A DNA stretch of 40,335 bases from Eggerthellales bacterium (GCA_029225085.1 JAQXVU010000044.1:1-40335); one strand, 5' to 3'; positions 9,895 through 18,649 are shown, counted from the stretch's first letter. Numbers and translations: made by a program. Notes: generated by a model not told the origin, from the letters alone.

Positions 9895-10695
9895 TCAGTG
9901 AGGGTGGATAGCCATGCCCACGTAGGAGGAGCTCAAGATAGTGAATACGTATGCCTGCAAGAAGGCCACCAGGGTCTCAAGGACGTACATAGCGAAGAGC
10001 AGGATGAACCAAACAACGCCAACGATTCCGGTGATGAAGTCGAAGTGGAAGAATGCGAACTGCATGAACACCGTAGTGGCGATAGAGAAGATTGCCAGGA
10101 TCATGTGGCCAGCCAGCATGTTGCCGTAGAGTCGGACAGCCAGGGTCAGAACACGGATGATCATGGAGAGCATCTCGAGGAACCAGATGACTGGCTTCAT
10201 GGGGCCAGGAACACCGTGGGGAACGAAGCTCTTAGCGTAGCCCAGAATTCCCAGCTCCTTCAAACCGTAGAAGTTGAAGTAGATCCAGGAGATGAGAGCC
10301 AGAGCCCACGTAGCGGAGATGGTGCCGTTGGCAGCCTTGAATCCGGGGATAAGGCCCAGAATGTTAGCAACCAAGATGAAGAAGAACAGCGTTGCCAAGA
10401 AAGGAATGTGCTTCTTGAAGCCCTCGCCGATAACGTCCTCACCGATGCTGTGCTTCACGAACGTGTAGCCATACTCGATCGTGTTGAGGAGCTTGTTGGA
10501 TGGAACCAGCTGCAGATGACGGCTGGCACCGATGACCAGTGCGATTACGAGGACAAAGGAGATCATCATCCACAGCGTGTACTGGGAAATGCTCCATCCT
10601 CCGATGCTGAACACCGTGGTAGACAGGAAGGTATCGTAGATACCCTGGGCGTCTGCCACGAAGGTGCTCAACGCAGTGCCGAGATATTCACCCAT
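9895..10695 (-). CDS. atpB: ATP synthase Fo subunit a
   Basis: The membrane subunit that forms the ion half-channels against the c-ring. It is 266 residues and multi-spanning. The essential Arg lies in the segment VRLYGNMLAGH, and the C-terminal helix is hydrophobic (LVAFLQAYVFTIL). ATG at 10695 is preceded by a modest AAGGTAAGGG. It is 45 bp downstream of the atpI-like gene, and a long 186-bp gap separates it from atpE. Confidence 0.96.
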   Translation of the reverse strand: MGEYLGTALSTFVADAQGIYDTFLSTTVFSIGGWSISQYTLWMMISFVLVIALVIGASRHLQLVPSNKLLNTIEYGYTFVKHSIGEDVIGEGFKKHIPFLATLFFFILVANILGLIPGFKAANGTISATWALALISWIYFNFYGLKELGILGYAKSFVPHGVPGPMKPVIWFLEMLSMIIRVLTLAVRLYGNMLAGHMILAIFSIATTVFMQFAFFHFDFITGIVGVVWFILLFAMYVLETLVAFLQAYVFTILSSSYVGMAIHPH

Positions 10696-10740
10696 CGATT
10701 AAACCCTTACCTTTTCTTTCCTACTATCCGTGCTAAGCGT

Positions 10741-11043
10741 TTACTTCTGCTTACGCTTCTGCAAAACGTTCTTGTACAGCACGTACCCGCATGTCACCAC
10801 AATGAGGGTCACCAGCTCGGCTACGCCGAAGGGCAACACCGAATCAGCTGCGAACACGCGGCACATGATCAGAGCAACAATGACGATGATCAGCGAGACG
10901 AAGGTGCCGGCCAGTCCGAAAAGGGCTGCTTCCATAGTTCCCTGGGTGGGAACCTTACGAGAGAGCCTGAGAGCCACGAACATGGGCACGAAGCCGATGA
11001 AACCGGCTAGCGCTCCGAGTGCTATGGCGATTGAAGTGCTCAC
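10741..11043 (-). CDS. atpI: AtpI-like small membrane protein (ATP synthase subunit I)
   Basis: A 100-residue hydrophobic protein with about three membrane helices (residues 5-25, 37-61, 70-92) and a basic tail (QKRKQK). Its place as the first gene before atpB, its size and its topology match AtpI, which assists c-ring assembly or Mg uptake in other bacteria. Sequence similarity is not strong enough to be certain by eye. The start is GTG at 11043 after AAGGT. Confidence 0.65.
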   Translation of the reverse strand: MSTSIAIALGALAGFIGFVPMFVALRLSRKVPTQGTMEAALFGLAGTFVSLIIVIVALIMCRVFAADSVLPFGVAELVTLIVVTCGYVLYKNVLQKRKQK

Positions 11044-11091
11044 TTCTACCTTCTTATCCTGTTCATAGTATTGCCATCTAAACCGCGGTAC

Positions 11092-11126
11092 ATAATACCA
11101 GGGTCATTCTTGCCTGGAAGCTAAAG
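11092..11126 (-). promoter_or_regulatory. Candidate ATP synthase operon promoter
   Basis: On the minus strand TGGTATTAT forms an extended -10 (hexamer at 11092-11097), about 50 bp before the first operon gene. The -35 region (CTTCCA at 17 bp) is weak. The 258-bp gap containing it is clearly more AT-rich than the flanking genes. Confidence 0.4.
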
Positions 11127-11236
11127 AGGTCAAAATGTTCAAATCTCTTGCCAGCGGAATACCTTTTTTCTACAAACGACTTCTTATGATGGTTTCGTAT
11201 TTTTCAATTCCGCCGTTTTCGATAACTTTGCTCTAT

Positions 11237-11258
11237 AAATGGCAATCCCGCGCCATTT
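11237..11258 (-). terminator. Weak hairpin after the dCMP deaminase gene
   Basis: AAATGGC and GCCATTT pair perfectly (7 bp, 8-base loop) 44 bp after the stop. There is no real T-tract on the coding side, so terminator function is uncertain. Confidence 0.3.
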
Positions 11259-11301
11259 CAATATGGACAGATTCCGAAATTTAACCAGAAATTGCCTTTT
11301 C

Positions 11302-11814
11302 TCACTCCTGATAGATCCGGCGCTTCACACCCGCTTCATCGAGCATGCCAAGACCCAACTCGTCAGGGTAGGGATTCTTGTACACCACCTCGACGATGCC
11401 CGCGTTAATAAGCATCTTGGCGCAGGTTACGCAGGGCTGCGTGTTGATGTAGATGGTTGCTCCGCAGATATCGATACCGTAGCGCGCTGCCTGAATGATG
11501 GCGTTCTGCTCGGCGTGAAGGCCACGACAGATCTCCTGTCTCTGCCCGCTGGGAACCCCCATAGTCTCCCGCAGGCATCCGGTTTCCTCGCAATGGGCCA
11601 TTCCCACCGGCGTTCCGTTGTAGCCGGTGGTCAGGATGCGATGGTCCTTCACGATGACCGCGCCAACGGCCCGCCTCAGGCAAGTAGTTCTGGTGGCCAC
11701 CTGCTCCGCAAGGTTCATGAAATACTCGTCCCAAGAGGGGCGAGGAGGAACCTTGCGCTGAAACTGGCTGCCCGTTGGCTCTTCCTCAGCGTTGCAACCG
11801 CATGCACATGCCAT
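11302..11814 (-). CDS. dCMP deaminase (ComEB-like)
   Basis: A zinc-dependent cytidine/deoxycytidylate deaminase that supplies dUMP for dTMP synthesis. The zinc motif HAEQNAII with catalytic Glu and the PCVTCAK pair of Cys are present in a 170-residue protein. TGYNGTPVG near the middle is typical of dCMP deaminases. The N-terminus is Cys-rich (CACGCN), possibly an additional metal site. ATG 11814 is chosen over upstream in-frame codons because AGGAGGGGG is 5-6 bases before it. It lies 13 bp after the upp stop, so it is in a pyrimidine salvage operon with upp. Confidence 0.88.
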   Translation of the reverse strand: MACACGCNAEEEPTGSQFQRKVPPRPSWDEYFMNLAEQVATRTTCLRRAVGAVIVKDHRILTTGYNGTPVGMAHCEETGCLRETMGVPSGQRQEICRGLHAEQNAIIQAARYGIDICGATIYINTQPCVTCAKMLINAGIVEVVYKNPYPDELGLGMLDEAGVKRRIYQE

Positions 11815-11827
11815 GGGAACCCCCTCC

Positions 11828-12472
11828 TTACAAGACATTCAGGGTGTTGAAGATGCGATCGCCCGCATCCCCCACGCCGGGAACAATGTAGGCGTTCTCG
11901 TTCAGGTGATCATCGAGAGCGCACGTATATATAGATACATCGGGGTCGGCAGACAGGACAGCTTCCACACCTTCTGGGGCGGCGATCATGCACAGGAAGG
12001 TGAGGCGGCGAACTCCCAAGCGGCGAAGCTCGGTGATGGCATCGATGGAAGAACCGCCGGTAGCCAACATGGGGTCTACCAGGAACACCTCGTCCTCTAC
12101 GATGCTGGCGGGAAGCTTCTGATAATAATGAACGGGCTTGTGGGTTTCCTCATTGCGATACATACCCATGAAACCAACGTGGGCGTAAGGCATGAGCTGC
12201 AGCATGCCGTCGAGCATGCCGTTTCCCGCTCGCAGAATAGAGACCACCGTGGCACCACGGGCAACCTCCTTGGCCACACAAGGCGCAACAGGGGTCGTAA
12301 TGGGCTTGTCCTGCACCTCGACGTTGCGAGTGGCCTCTACCGCCAAAATGGTGGTGAGCTCGGACACCAGATTACGGAACTTAGTGCAACTGGTATCGCA
12401 GTCCCTCAGAATGCCCAGCTTGTGAGCCACAAGTGGATGGTCGATAACGTGCAAACGATCAGAGGAGACCAT
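11828..12472 (-). CDS. upp: Uracil phosphoribosyltransferase
   Basis: Salvages uracil to UMP with PRPP. The 214-residue length is typical. The PRPP loop is [13 protein letters not shown]; the N-terminal [13 protein letters not shown] and the uracil-binding C-terminus ([14 protein letters not shown]) are diagnostic. The start ATG 12472 follows AAAGGGG. The dCMP deaminase gene follows directly, so the two probably share a message that handles pyrimidine salvage. Confidence 0.96.
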   Translation of the reverse strand: MVSSDRLHVIDHPLVAHKLGILRDCDTSCTKFRNLVSELTTILAVEATRNVEVQDKPITTPVAPCVAKEVARGATVVSILRAGNGMLDGMLQLMPYAHVGFMGMYRNEETHKPVHYYQKLPASIVEDEVFLVDPMLATGGSSIDAITELRRLGVRRLTFLCMIAAPEGVEAVLSADPDVSIYTCALDDHLNENAYIVPGVGDAGDRIFNTLNVL

Positions 12473-12621
12473 GCGGGCCCCTTTCTATCGGGAACAATGG
12501 GGACATTGTAATTCAAACGGCGCCCCCTCTTCCACCTCCTCGACGCTATTGAGCTCACCCTATAGCGCCTGTGGAAGGCCGTCGCCAGATACGGAAAGCC
12601 AAGGCCCAGAAGGCTAGCTGG

Positions 12622-12651
12622 CGGACAAAAGAGGCCAGGACACAGGAGGCC
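12622..12651 (-). repeat. Two degenerate 15-bp tandem units upstream of upp
   Basis: CGGACAAAAGAGGCC and AGGACACAGGAGGCC match at 12 of 15 positions. They lie in the 280-bp gene-free gap between glyA and upp, which otherwise holds only the glyA terminator and the upp leader. Confidence 0.3.
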
Positions 12652-12702
12652 AGCTGTCAAACAGAGGAGACAAGGCCTAGAGGCGTGAACCAAAAACGAA
12701 AG

Positions 12703-12728
12703 AAGGCCCCGACATCTGCCGGGGCCTT
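12703..12728 (-). terminator. glyA terminator
   Basis: AAGGCCCCG pairs perfectly with CGGGGCCTT (9 bp, 8-base loop), and on the coding strand TCTTTCGTTTTTGG follows. It ends 25 bp after the glyA stop. Confidence 0.85.
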
Positions 12729-12752
12729 CCCTCACGTGCGGTAAATGCGCGA

Positions 12753-14003
12753 TTACAGCTCAGGATACAGAGGGTGCTTAGCGATCAGAGCGTCGACGCT
12801 AGCCTTAACCTCGGCCTGAACAGCCTCGTCGCCCAGGTTGAAGACGCACTTGGCGATGAGGGAGCCGATCTCCTTGAACTCCTCAGCGTTGAAGCCGCGA
12901 GTGGTGCCCGCAGCGGTACCCACGCGGATGCCGGAGGTGACGAAGGGGGAACGGGTCTCGTTGGGGATGGTGTTCTTGTTCACGGTAAGGCCTACCAAGT
13001 CGAGAGCCTTCTCGGCCTCCTTGCCGGTAACGTCAGCGGCGGTGAGGTCTACCAGCACCAGATGGTTGTCGGTGCCACCGGAGACCAGGCGCAGGCCGCC
13101 CTCGATCATACCCTCGCCCATAGCCTTGCAGTTTGCCACCACATTATTAATGTAGTCGGTGAACTCAGGCTTCAGAGCCTCGCCGAAGGCCACTGCCTTT
13201 GCGGCGATGATGTGCTCGAGAGGACCACCCTGGGTTCCGGGGAACACAGCGGAGTTGATCTTCTTGGCGATGTCCTCATCGTTGCACAGGATCAGGCCGC
13301 CACGAGGACCACGCAGGGTCTTGTGGGTCGTGGTGGTAACCACGTGAGCGTAGGGAACAGGGCTAGGATGAGCACCGGTTGCCACCAGGCCGGCGATGTG
13401 AGCCATGTCGACCATGAGGTAAGCGCCCACCTTGTCAGCGATCTCGCGCAGACGAGCGAAGTCGATGACGCGAGGATAGGCGGAAGCGCCGCCAACGATC
13501 AGGGCAGGCTTGGTCTCCTCGGCGATGCGCTCGATCTCGTCATAGTTCAGGGTCTCAGTCTCAGGATCGAGGCCGTAGGCAACGAAGTTGTACAGCTTGC
13601 CGGAGAAGTTCACAGGGGAACCGTGAGTCAGGTGTCCGCCGTGATCAAGGCTCATGCCCAGTACGGTGTCGCCAGGCTTAATGAGTGCCTGATAGGCAGC
13701 CAGGTTGGCGTTGGCGCCAGAGTGGGGCTGCACGTTGGCGAAATTGGCGCCGAAGAGCTTCTTGGCGCGCTCGATTGCCAGGTTCTCTACCACGTCGACC
13801 TTCTGGCAGCCGCCGTAGTAGCGCTTTCCGGGATAGCCCTCGGCATACTTGTTGGTGAGGACGCTGCCCATGGCTTCCATCACAGCAGGAGAAACGATGT
13901 TCTCGGAAGCAATGAGCTCGATGCCGCCGCGCTGGCGGGCAAGCTCAGCATCGATTGCCTCTGCTACCTCAGGATCGGTAGCGGCAAGGAATTCCTTACT
14001 CAT
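12753..14003 (-). CDS. glyA: Serine hydroxymethyltransferase
   Basis: A PLP enzyme that interconverts serine and glycine, charging tetrahydrofolate with a one-carbon unit. The 416-residue length is typical. The PLP lysine is in [25 protein letters not shown] and [11 protein letters not shown] are family landmarks. ATG 14003 is preferred over an upstream in-frame start (14045) because the protein then begins [13 protein letters not shown] as in homologues, and AGAGAGG precedes it. It stands downstream of rpiB with a 189-bp AT-rich gap that probably carries its own promoter. Confidence 0.97.
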   Translation of the reverse strand: MSKEFLAATDPEVAEAIDAELARQRGGIELIASENIVSPAVMEAMGSVLTNKYAEGYPGKRYYGGCQKVDVVENLAIERAKKLFGANFANVQPHSGANANLAAYQALIKPGDTVLGMSLDHGGHLTHGSPVNFSGKLYNFVAYGLDPETETLNYDEIERIAEETKPALIVGGASAYPRVIDFARLREIADKVGAYLMVDMAHIAGLVATGAHPSPVPYAHVVTTTTHKTLRGPRGGLILCNDEDIAKKINSAVFPGTQGGPLEHIIAAKAVAFGEALKPEFTDYINNVVANCKAMGEGMIEGGLRLVSGGTDNHLVLVDLTAADVTGKEAEKALDLVGLTVNKNTIPNETRSPFVTSGIRVGTAAGTTRGFNAEEFKEIGSLIAKCVFNLGDEAVQAEVKASVDALIAKHPLYPEL

Positions 14004-14109
14004 GTGAATACCTCTCTTCGTCAGGCTCTCAGGCGCCCTCCGCACCTCATGAGCCTGCTTTTATAAATATATGAAGAAGATAATAGGCGAATTACGGGAA
14101 GCAAAAGAT

Positions 14110-14131
14110 ACGAGTCGGTTAACAAACTCGT
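14110..14131 (-). terminator. Weak hairpin after rpiB
   Basis: ACGAGT and ACTCGT pair (6 bp, 10-base loop). ATCTTTTG follows on the minus strand and TTTTTC on the plus strand. It lies 62 bp after the rpiB stop and may separate rpiB from glyA. Confidence 0.35.
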
Positions 14132-14192
14132 TTTTCAGCTGGAATTTCCCTGCCAAATCCCCTAGTGAATCCCTACTGACGACCGCGACGTC

Positions 14193-14669
14193 TTACAGCT
14201 GGCCGCGACGCAGGGTCTGACCCTCGATTGGCCAGAGCTTCTGCAGGCGCCTTGCGTGGCGACCGTCAGGATTGCCCTCGTCCTCGAAAGCGGTGTTCAG
14301 GAAGGTGTCGAGGATGGCCTTGTTGTCCTCGAGCTCTACGAAGCGGCCGGACAGAGCGAGCACGTTGGCGTCGTTATGCTGACGTGCCAGCTCTGCGAAC
14401 TGGCAGGACGTGACGTTTGCGGCGCGAACGCGAGGAATCTTGTTGGCGAAAATAGCCATGCCGATACCGGTGCCGCAGATCAGAACGCCACGATCTGCAC
14501 GACCGAAGGAGACATCCATAGCCACCTTCTGTGCATAATCAGGGTAGTCTACGCGCTCGTCATTCTCAGGACCGCGATCGAGAACCTCATAGCCCTGCTC
14601 CTGCAGATAAGCAGCCAGCTCCTTCTTCTGCTCGAAGCCAGCGTGATCGCTTGCAATGCTTATCTTCAT
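14193..14669 (-). CDS. rpiB: Ribose-5-phosphate isomerase B
   Basis: Interconverts ribose 5-phosphate and ribulose 5-phosphate in the non-oxidative pentose phosphate pathway. SDHAGFEQKKEL at the N-terminus and CGTGIGMAIFANKIP (with the catalytic Cys) are characteristic; length is 158 residues. ATG 14669 is chosen because AGGAGGT lies 5-6 bases before it and the protein begins MKISIASDHAG. It is 49 bp downstream of the tsaC-like gene. A LacA/B-type galactose isomerase is less likely given single-copy context. Confidence 0.93.
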   Translation of the reverse strand: MKISIASDHAGFEQKKELAAYLQEQGYEVLDRGPENDERVDYPDYAQKVAMDVSFGRADRGVLICGTGIGMAIFANKIPRVRAANVTSCQFAELARQHNDANVLALSGRFVELEDNKAILDTFLNTAFEDEGNPDGRHARRLQKLWPIEGQTLRRGQL

Positions 14670-14718
14670 GATGAACCTCCTTGCGTTGTTCCTTGTTTCA
14701 GAGGGTATTGTACGCATT

Positions 14719-15405
14719 TCAGCCACTCAGAACAGAGGAAATGTCCGATTGTGCAATATCTCCTACGCGAATGATTTCCGGAGCGCCCCCCGTGCATTTC
14801 ACGATGGTGGACGCTCGGCCGCTCGGTTGCTCCGAGGAATTGAAGAGAGAGGGAGCGAAAGCCGTCAGGGCAGGGTCTACCTGGTCTGCCGAAATTGCAG
14901 GGGGCATGCCTGAAACATTGGCGGAGCTGGTAGCTAATGCGCTTCCCAATCTGCGCATGAGCTGCCGTAAACGAGCAGCATTAGGCACGCGCAGTGCAAT
15001 GGTGCCGTCATCGGCGCAGTAGGCAGCGGGCACCTGATCGGAGGCCTTCACGATGAGAGTTAGTCCTCCGGGCCAGAAGGCCTTGGCAAGCGTTCGCGCG
15101 TAACCGGGAATGTCGCGACCGTAGCGCAGCAGATCGGCCTCATCAGCCATGAGCCAAGCGATGGCCTTCGAGCGATCTCGTCCCTTAATGCGGAACAGGT
15201 CATCAGGAGTCGGGGCATGGCCCACGCTCACGCCGATACCGAACACCGTGTCAGTAGAGACGATGAGAGGCCTGCCAGAGGACAGCACGGCAAGGGCAGC
15301 GCCTTCTTCCACCTCTTGCAACAGGGACTCCCCCGCCCCCTTACGGTCAGGCACTTCCTCACCTGCCACAGCGGCGCCTTCCACCTCTTTCAGGGGGGAC
15401 GCCAT
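14719..15405 (-). CDS. Sua5/YciO/YrdC-family L-threonylcarbamoyladenylate synthase
   Basis: Probably makes threonylcarbamoyl-AMP for the t6A modification of ANN-decoding tRNAs. It shows the family landmarks STDTVFGIG, RIKGRDRSKAIAWL and ATSSANVSG in a 228-residue protein (the single YrdC domain). A polar, acidic N-terminal stretch of about 35 residues precedes the domain. ATG 15405 lies 3 bp after the stop of the preceding membrane-protein gene, with GAGAGGGAA overlapping that gene's end, so the two are co-transcribed. Whether this is the main TsaC or a YciO paralogue cannot be decided here. Confidence 0.85.
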   Translation of the reverse strand: MASPLKEVEGAAVAGEEVPDRKGAGESLLQEVEEGAALAVLSSGRPLIVSTDTVFGIGVSVGHAPTPDDLFRIKGRDRSKAIAWLMADEADLLRYGRDIPGYARTLAKAFWPGGLTLIVKASDQVPAAYCADDGTIALRVPNAARLRQLMRRLGSALATSSANVSGMPPAISADQVDPALTAFAPSLFNSSEQPSGRASTIVKCTGGAPEIIRVGDIAQSDISSVLSG

Positions 15406-15408
15406 GGT

Positions 15409-16983
15409 CTATTCCCTCTCCTGGGGAAGAGAGCTGCCAGAAGAGGATTTGCGAATTGCCTCGGAACCCTCTATGAGCATGGCCGTCGTTGCGCCCTGAT
15501 TGTCCGAAGGGTTCAAAGCGCCTGCAGCGCCGGAGAGCTCAGAGTTGGAAGGAACGCCGTCCTGAGGGGTGTGAATCTTCCATGGTGGGACGAACTTGGG
15601 GAAGGCCAGGGGCTTATCGAAGAACCCGCGGCGCAGATACAGCCAACCTACCAGCACCAGCGTCACCACTGCCACCGTCACCGTGGCGTAGAACAGGAAC
15701 TCGCAGCAGGCGATGAGGGTAAGCAGGCACACCGTGGCAACCCAGGCCATGCGGAAGCGGAACACCAGGCCGCAGGAGAGCAGCAGCAACAGGAAGCCAG
15801 CGATGGCCAACGTAGGGCCAACGAAAACGTTCGAGAAGTTCACCCAATCGACGATAGTGGCGAAGGGAGCCAGCATAGAGGGAACGAAAGCCAGAGCCAG
15901 GTTCACCAAGCCCAGGATACCCACCATGGTAGCGGCTACCCAACCGGTGTCCTTGGCCCGCTGCAGCTTCTCGTCAGCCTCGCCCTTCTTTTTGCCCTTG
16001 AAGAAGTCAGACTGGGACAGCATGAGGGCGCCAATGGCGAAGGGGATCCAGAACAGGATGCCGCGATACACCAGGGCGATAGCCGTTGCCGTGGCAAGAG
16101 AACCACCGCCCGTGGTCACCAAAGCGGCGATGGCGGCTTCTACCACGCCCACACCCTGAGGAGTGGGGCTTAAGAGCACGGACACCGACGCCAGGGCGAA
16201 GGCGGCGATGAGGATGGGCACGTTGGTGAAGCCATAGGCGAAGCCCACGGCAATGAGGCAGCCCATGTTGAACAGGGCAGACACAGAAGCCCAGCCGATG
16301 GCGATGGCGGTGCCTCGTGGGTTGTTGGCGAGAATCTGAGCGTTTTCCACGAAGCTGGCGGCAGTTTCGGCGCCCCAATCATCGGCAAGCCCCCGTTTAA
16401 AGAGACCCATGATCTTGTTCAGCACCTTTTGAAGGCCCGCGAAGAAGGCCCGCAGAGCCCCAGGCTTGAAATAGCCGATGAAGAACAAGCTGGAAAGACC
16501 GCCCAAAATGACCATCATGGCCACCGAGCCAATCACCACCAGCCAGTTCACCGTACCGCTAACGAACATGGCCACGAAACCGATGACAGAGATAACCAGA
16601 ACGGCGGCGAAAAAGCCGATCTGGGAAAGGAAGGCGCCGGAGGTGGCAGTGCCAAGGTCGGCGCCCTTGCGATGAGCATCGTCGACGATGAAGGCAACGC
16701 CGGTGGCACCGCCGAACATGCAGAAGGTATTGATGAACACCAAGCTGTAGATGAGCACCGTGTTAGACCATAAGGTAGTGCGCTTAAAGCCCACGGCCTC
16801 GAAAGAAGCCTTGTAGGAAATGGCCTGGGTCAGATAGCGCAGCAGCATAACGATGATGGCGATGACCAAGGGGATAATGGCTCCCTGAGCCACCGTAGAG
16901 GCGAAAGAGGCGATGGTGTCGGAGTTACCAATGAGATAGGCGCCGGCTATCACCAGGATGATGATGAGTGCAGCCTTCTTCAT
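15409..16983 (-). CDS. Flippase-like membrane protein (MprF N-terminal / UPF0104 type)
   Basis: A 524-residue integral membrane protein with about ten or more hydrophobic segments. SPTPQGVGVVEAA followed by a glycine-rich TTGGG segment is the hallmark of the lysylphosphatidylglycerol-synthase transmembrane domain (PF03706), a lipid flippase fold. The C-terminal catalytic domain of MprF is absent; instead there are extra C-terminal helices and a soluble Ser/Gly/Asn-rich tail of about 60 residues. Lipid transport is the family role; the substrate is unknown. GGGAGG precedes the ATG. It heads a probable operon with the TsaC-like gene and is divergent from the J-domain gene. Confidence 0.8.
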   Translation of the reverse strand: MKKAALIIILVIAGAYLIGNSDTIASFASTVAQGAIIPLVIAIIVMLLRYLTQAISYKASFEAVGFKRTTLWSNTVLIYSLVFINTFCMFGGATGVAFIVDDAHRKGADLGTATSGAFLSQIGFFAAVLVISVIGFVAMFVSGTVNWLVVIGSVAMMVILGGLSSLFFIGYFKPGALRAFFAGLQKVLNKIMGLFKRGLADDWGAETAASFVENAQILANNPRGTAIAIGWASVSALFNMGCLIAVGFAYGFTNVPILIAAFALASVSVLLSPTPQGVGVVEAAIAALVTTGGGSLATATAIALVYRGILFWIPFAIGALMLSQSDFFKGKKKGEADEKLQRAKDTGWVAATMVGILGLVNLALAFVPSMLAPFATIVDWVNFSNVFVGPTLAIAGFLLLLLSCGLVFRFRMAWVATVCLLTLIACCEFLFYATVTVAVVTLVLVGWLYLRRGFFDKPLAFPKFVPPWKIHTPQDGVPSNSELSGAAGALNPSDNQGATTAMLIEGSEAIRKSSSGSSLPQERE

Positions 16984-17192
16984 GGCACCTCCCTTCCCTC
17001 GTTTCGCGTGTTTCGCAGCTGCGCGCAGTAATGCACAGTATTTCTATTATCTACGGTGAGCGAACGGAATAGGACAAGTTAAGAGACTTTCATGGATAAA
17101 AGCCACAAAAATTGGGCTGATGGCGACAGAAAACAGCGTGAAGCGTTACCCTTGCTCTATTGTCCGCAATCGACAGATACGGCTCTGCATTT

Positions 17193-18002
17193 ATGAAGAA
17201 ATCTGAAGCTCTTTCAATTTTGGGTCTCTCGGAGGGCGCAACCCCCGAGGAGATTAAGGCTGCCCACCGTAAGAAGGTGCGCGAGAGCCACCCCGACCGT
17301 TTCGCCCAAGATCCCGTGAAGAAGGCACAGGCCGAGGAGAAGACCAAGCTCATCAACGAGGCCCGCGATGTTCTTGAATCGGGCAAGTGGGAGCCCGAGG
17401 GCATGTACGGCAACCCCTATGCCGGCAACCCCTACGGCAATCCCTACGCTGGCAACCCCTACGGCCAGCAGGGCGCCCCTGGCCAAACCACCTACGAGTG
17501 GGGCGGCGGCACCTGGACGGTGTACACCAACATCCCCCAGGGCGAAGCCGGCTACAACCCCTTCAACCCCTTTGCCTCTCAGATGTCCTCAGCGGCCATG
17601 GCAAAGCGTGCCTACGAGATCGCAGCCAGCAACTTCCGCAGCATGATCGTGACCCTGGCAGTCATTCTCATCCTCTGCGGCATCTGCGTAGCCCGTGGCA
17701 ACCTCTTCAGCGCTTGCGTGGTCTTCGGCCTGCTGGTTGCCACCAACATGATGGTTACCCGCATTGGTGGCTGCATGTGGTTCTTAGCACTGCCCGCCAT
17801 TTTCTACGCCATTCAGGTTGCCATGCTGGCAACTCCCCCCACCATCGGCATGGGACAGCTCATTTTCGGCGGCGTCATCTTCGTCGTGATGCTCGTCGCT
17901 GAGATCAGGGATCTGACCAGGGTGTATCGCCATCTGCAGACCACGAAGGCCGACTACGAGAAGATAATGGCCGAAGAGGCCGAGAAGGACGCCACCGCAT
18001 AA
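17193..18002 (+). CDS. Membrane-anchored J-domain protein with Asn-Pro-Tyr repeats
   Basis: A 269-residue protein. Residues 1-65 form a J domain (DnaJ-type, stimulates DnaK ATPase) with the HPD triad at 33-35. Residues 72-91 are a repeat of the unit GNPYA/GNPYG, then a Gly/Tyr/Asn-rich linker. About four hydrophobic segments follow (152-167, 171-187, 194-212, 220-236), and a charged tail. No zinc finger or DnaJ C-terminal domain is present, so this is a type III J protein that probably brings DnaK to the membrane. ATG 17193 puts the start at the conserved domain but has no clear ribosome site; an in-frame TTG at 17160 is the alternative. It is monocistronic with a strong terminator. Confidence 0.8.
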   Translation: MKKSEALSILGLSEGATPEEIKAAHRKKVRESHPDRFAQDPVKKAQAEEKTKLINEARDVLESGKWEPEGMYGNPYAGNPYGNPYAGNPYGQQGAPGQTTYEWGGGTWTVYTNIPQGEAGYNPFNPFASQMSSAAMAKRAYEIAASNFRSMIVTLAVILILCGICVARGNLFSACVVFGLLVATNMMVTRIGGCMWFLALPAIFYAIQVAMLATPPTIGMGQLIFGGVIFVVMLVAEIRDLTRVYRHLQTTKADYEKIMAEEAEKDATA

Positions 18003-18027
18003 GGCGCTTTCACCGAAACCCGCAAAC

Positions 18028-18064
18028 GAGCCCCGCACGCGCCAGCGTGTGGGGCTCTTCTTTT
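18028..18064 (+). terminator. Terminator of the J-domain gene
   Basis: GAGCCCCGCACGC and GCGTGTGGGGCTC form a 13-bp stem (one G-T pair) with a GCCA loop, followed by TTCTTTT, 25 bp after the stop codon. Confidence 0.9.
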
Positions 18065-18087
18065 CGGCCAAGCAAACTCGCACCTGC

Positions 18088-18172
18088 CCACTAAGCCCAA
18101 CTGCCCCCTAAGCCCATTTGGCCGCTAGACCCACTTAGCCCCTAAGCCCATTTAACCGCTAGGCCCGCCTTC
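18088..18172. repeat. Minisatellite: five tandem 17-bp units
   Basis: Read on the minus strand, five contiguous 17-bp units share the pattern nnAAnTGGGCTTAGnGG: units end at 18156, 18139, 18122, 18105 and 18088. Units 2 and 4 differ only in their first two bases, so the array also reads as a 34-bp higher-order repeat. It lies between two terminators (18028-18064 and 18193-18219), outside any gene. Confidence 0.75.
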
Positions 18173-18192
18173 CCGACATTCAGGCATAAAAG

Positions 18193-18219
18193 GAGGCGGG
18201 ATGACAGCCATCCCGCCTC
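18193..18219 (-). terminator. Terminator of the 98-codon unknown gene
   Basis: GAGGCGGGATG pairs perfectly with CATCCCGCCTC (11 bp, 5-base loop). On the coding strand CCTTTTATG follows. It is 62 bp after the stop of the minus-strand gene. Confidence 0.85.
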
Positions 18220-18280
18220 TCTCGTCATTCAATTGCATGAAAGCGCCTGCTTATAGCCGAAAGCAGATCGCCGTTTCGCT

Positions 18281-18577
18281 CTACTGCTTAATGGAAGCGT
18301 AGAACGTTGCCTCGTCAAAGACAGCTTCGATGGTCTTACCGTCGACGAAGGGGAGTCCCAAGAACTCAGAAACGGTTGGAACCAGCTCGGAAGCGTCGGT
18401 GTAATGACCCTTCTCGTTCAGCTTGGAAGTGTCCTGGGCGCGCCAGTAAATGTCGTTGGCGTCGGTCAGATAGTATAGGGTCTCACCAACCTGCATATAA
18501 ACGGAGTGGTTTGCGCGCAGATAGTTGGTGAGTTCCTCGTAAGAGATGGCGAGAGCCTCTTCAGCTTTCATTCCCAT
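18281..18577 (-). CDS. Small protein of unknown function, 98 residues
   Basis: I do not recognise this protein. It is acidic and probably cytoplasmic, with no signal peptide or membrane segment; aromatic residues cluster in the middle (YMQVGETLYYLTDANDIYW). Evidence that it is real: a good ribosome site (AAAGGGGA, 5 bases before ATG 18577), codon use like its neighbours, a strong terminator 62 bp downstream and a plausible promoter upstream. The fold could be alpha/beta, but nothing points to a function. It is monocistronic, between the J-domain gene and the pan cluster. Confidence 0.7.
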   Translation of the reverse strand: MGMKAEEALAISYEELTNYLRANHSVYMQVGETLYYLTDANDIYWRAQDTSKLNEKGHYTDASELVPTVSEFLGLPFVDGKTIEAVFDEATFYASIKQ

Positions 18578-18612
18578 GAGAATCCCCTTTCATCGGAAAA
18601 TACTGTGCTCCC

Positions 18613-18649
18613 ATGATAGCAAGAAGGCCGCGCTGTCCCTGATAGGACA
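18613..18649 (-). promoter_or_regulatory. Candidate promoter with TGTCC-GGACA palindrome
   Basis: On the minus strand TATCAT (18613-18618) could be the -10 of the 98-codon gene. The palindrome TGTCC-CTGATA-GGACA (18634-18649) sits over the expected -35 region, a position typical of an operator. Confidence 0.35.

Noticed and set aside
12406-12735. A 109-codon minus-strand open frame overlapping the upp start and the gap before it
   Set aside because: It overlaps upp and the glyA terminator and encodes a Leu/Arg/Cys-rich stretch with no family features.
14004-14060. Possible glycine or folate riboswitch in the glyA leader
   Set aside because: A few bases resemble glycine riboswitch ends, but the conserved core blocks do not appear in order.
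18088-18172. Repeats considered as a CRISPR array
   Set aside because: Units are 17 bp and contiguous with no spacers, and no cas genes are nearby.
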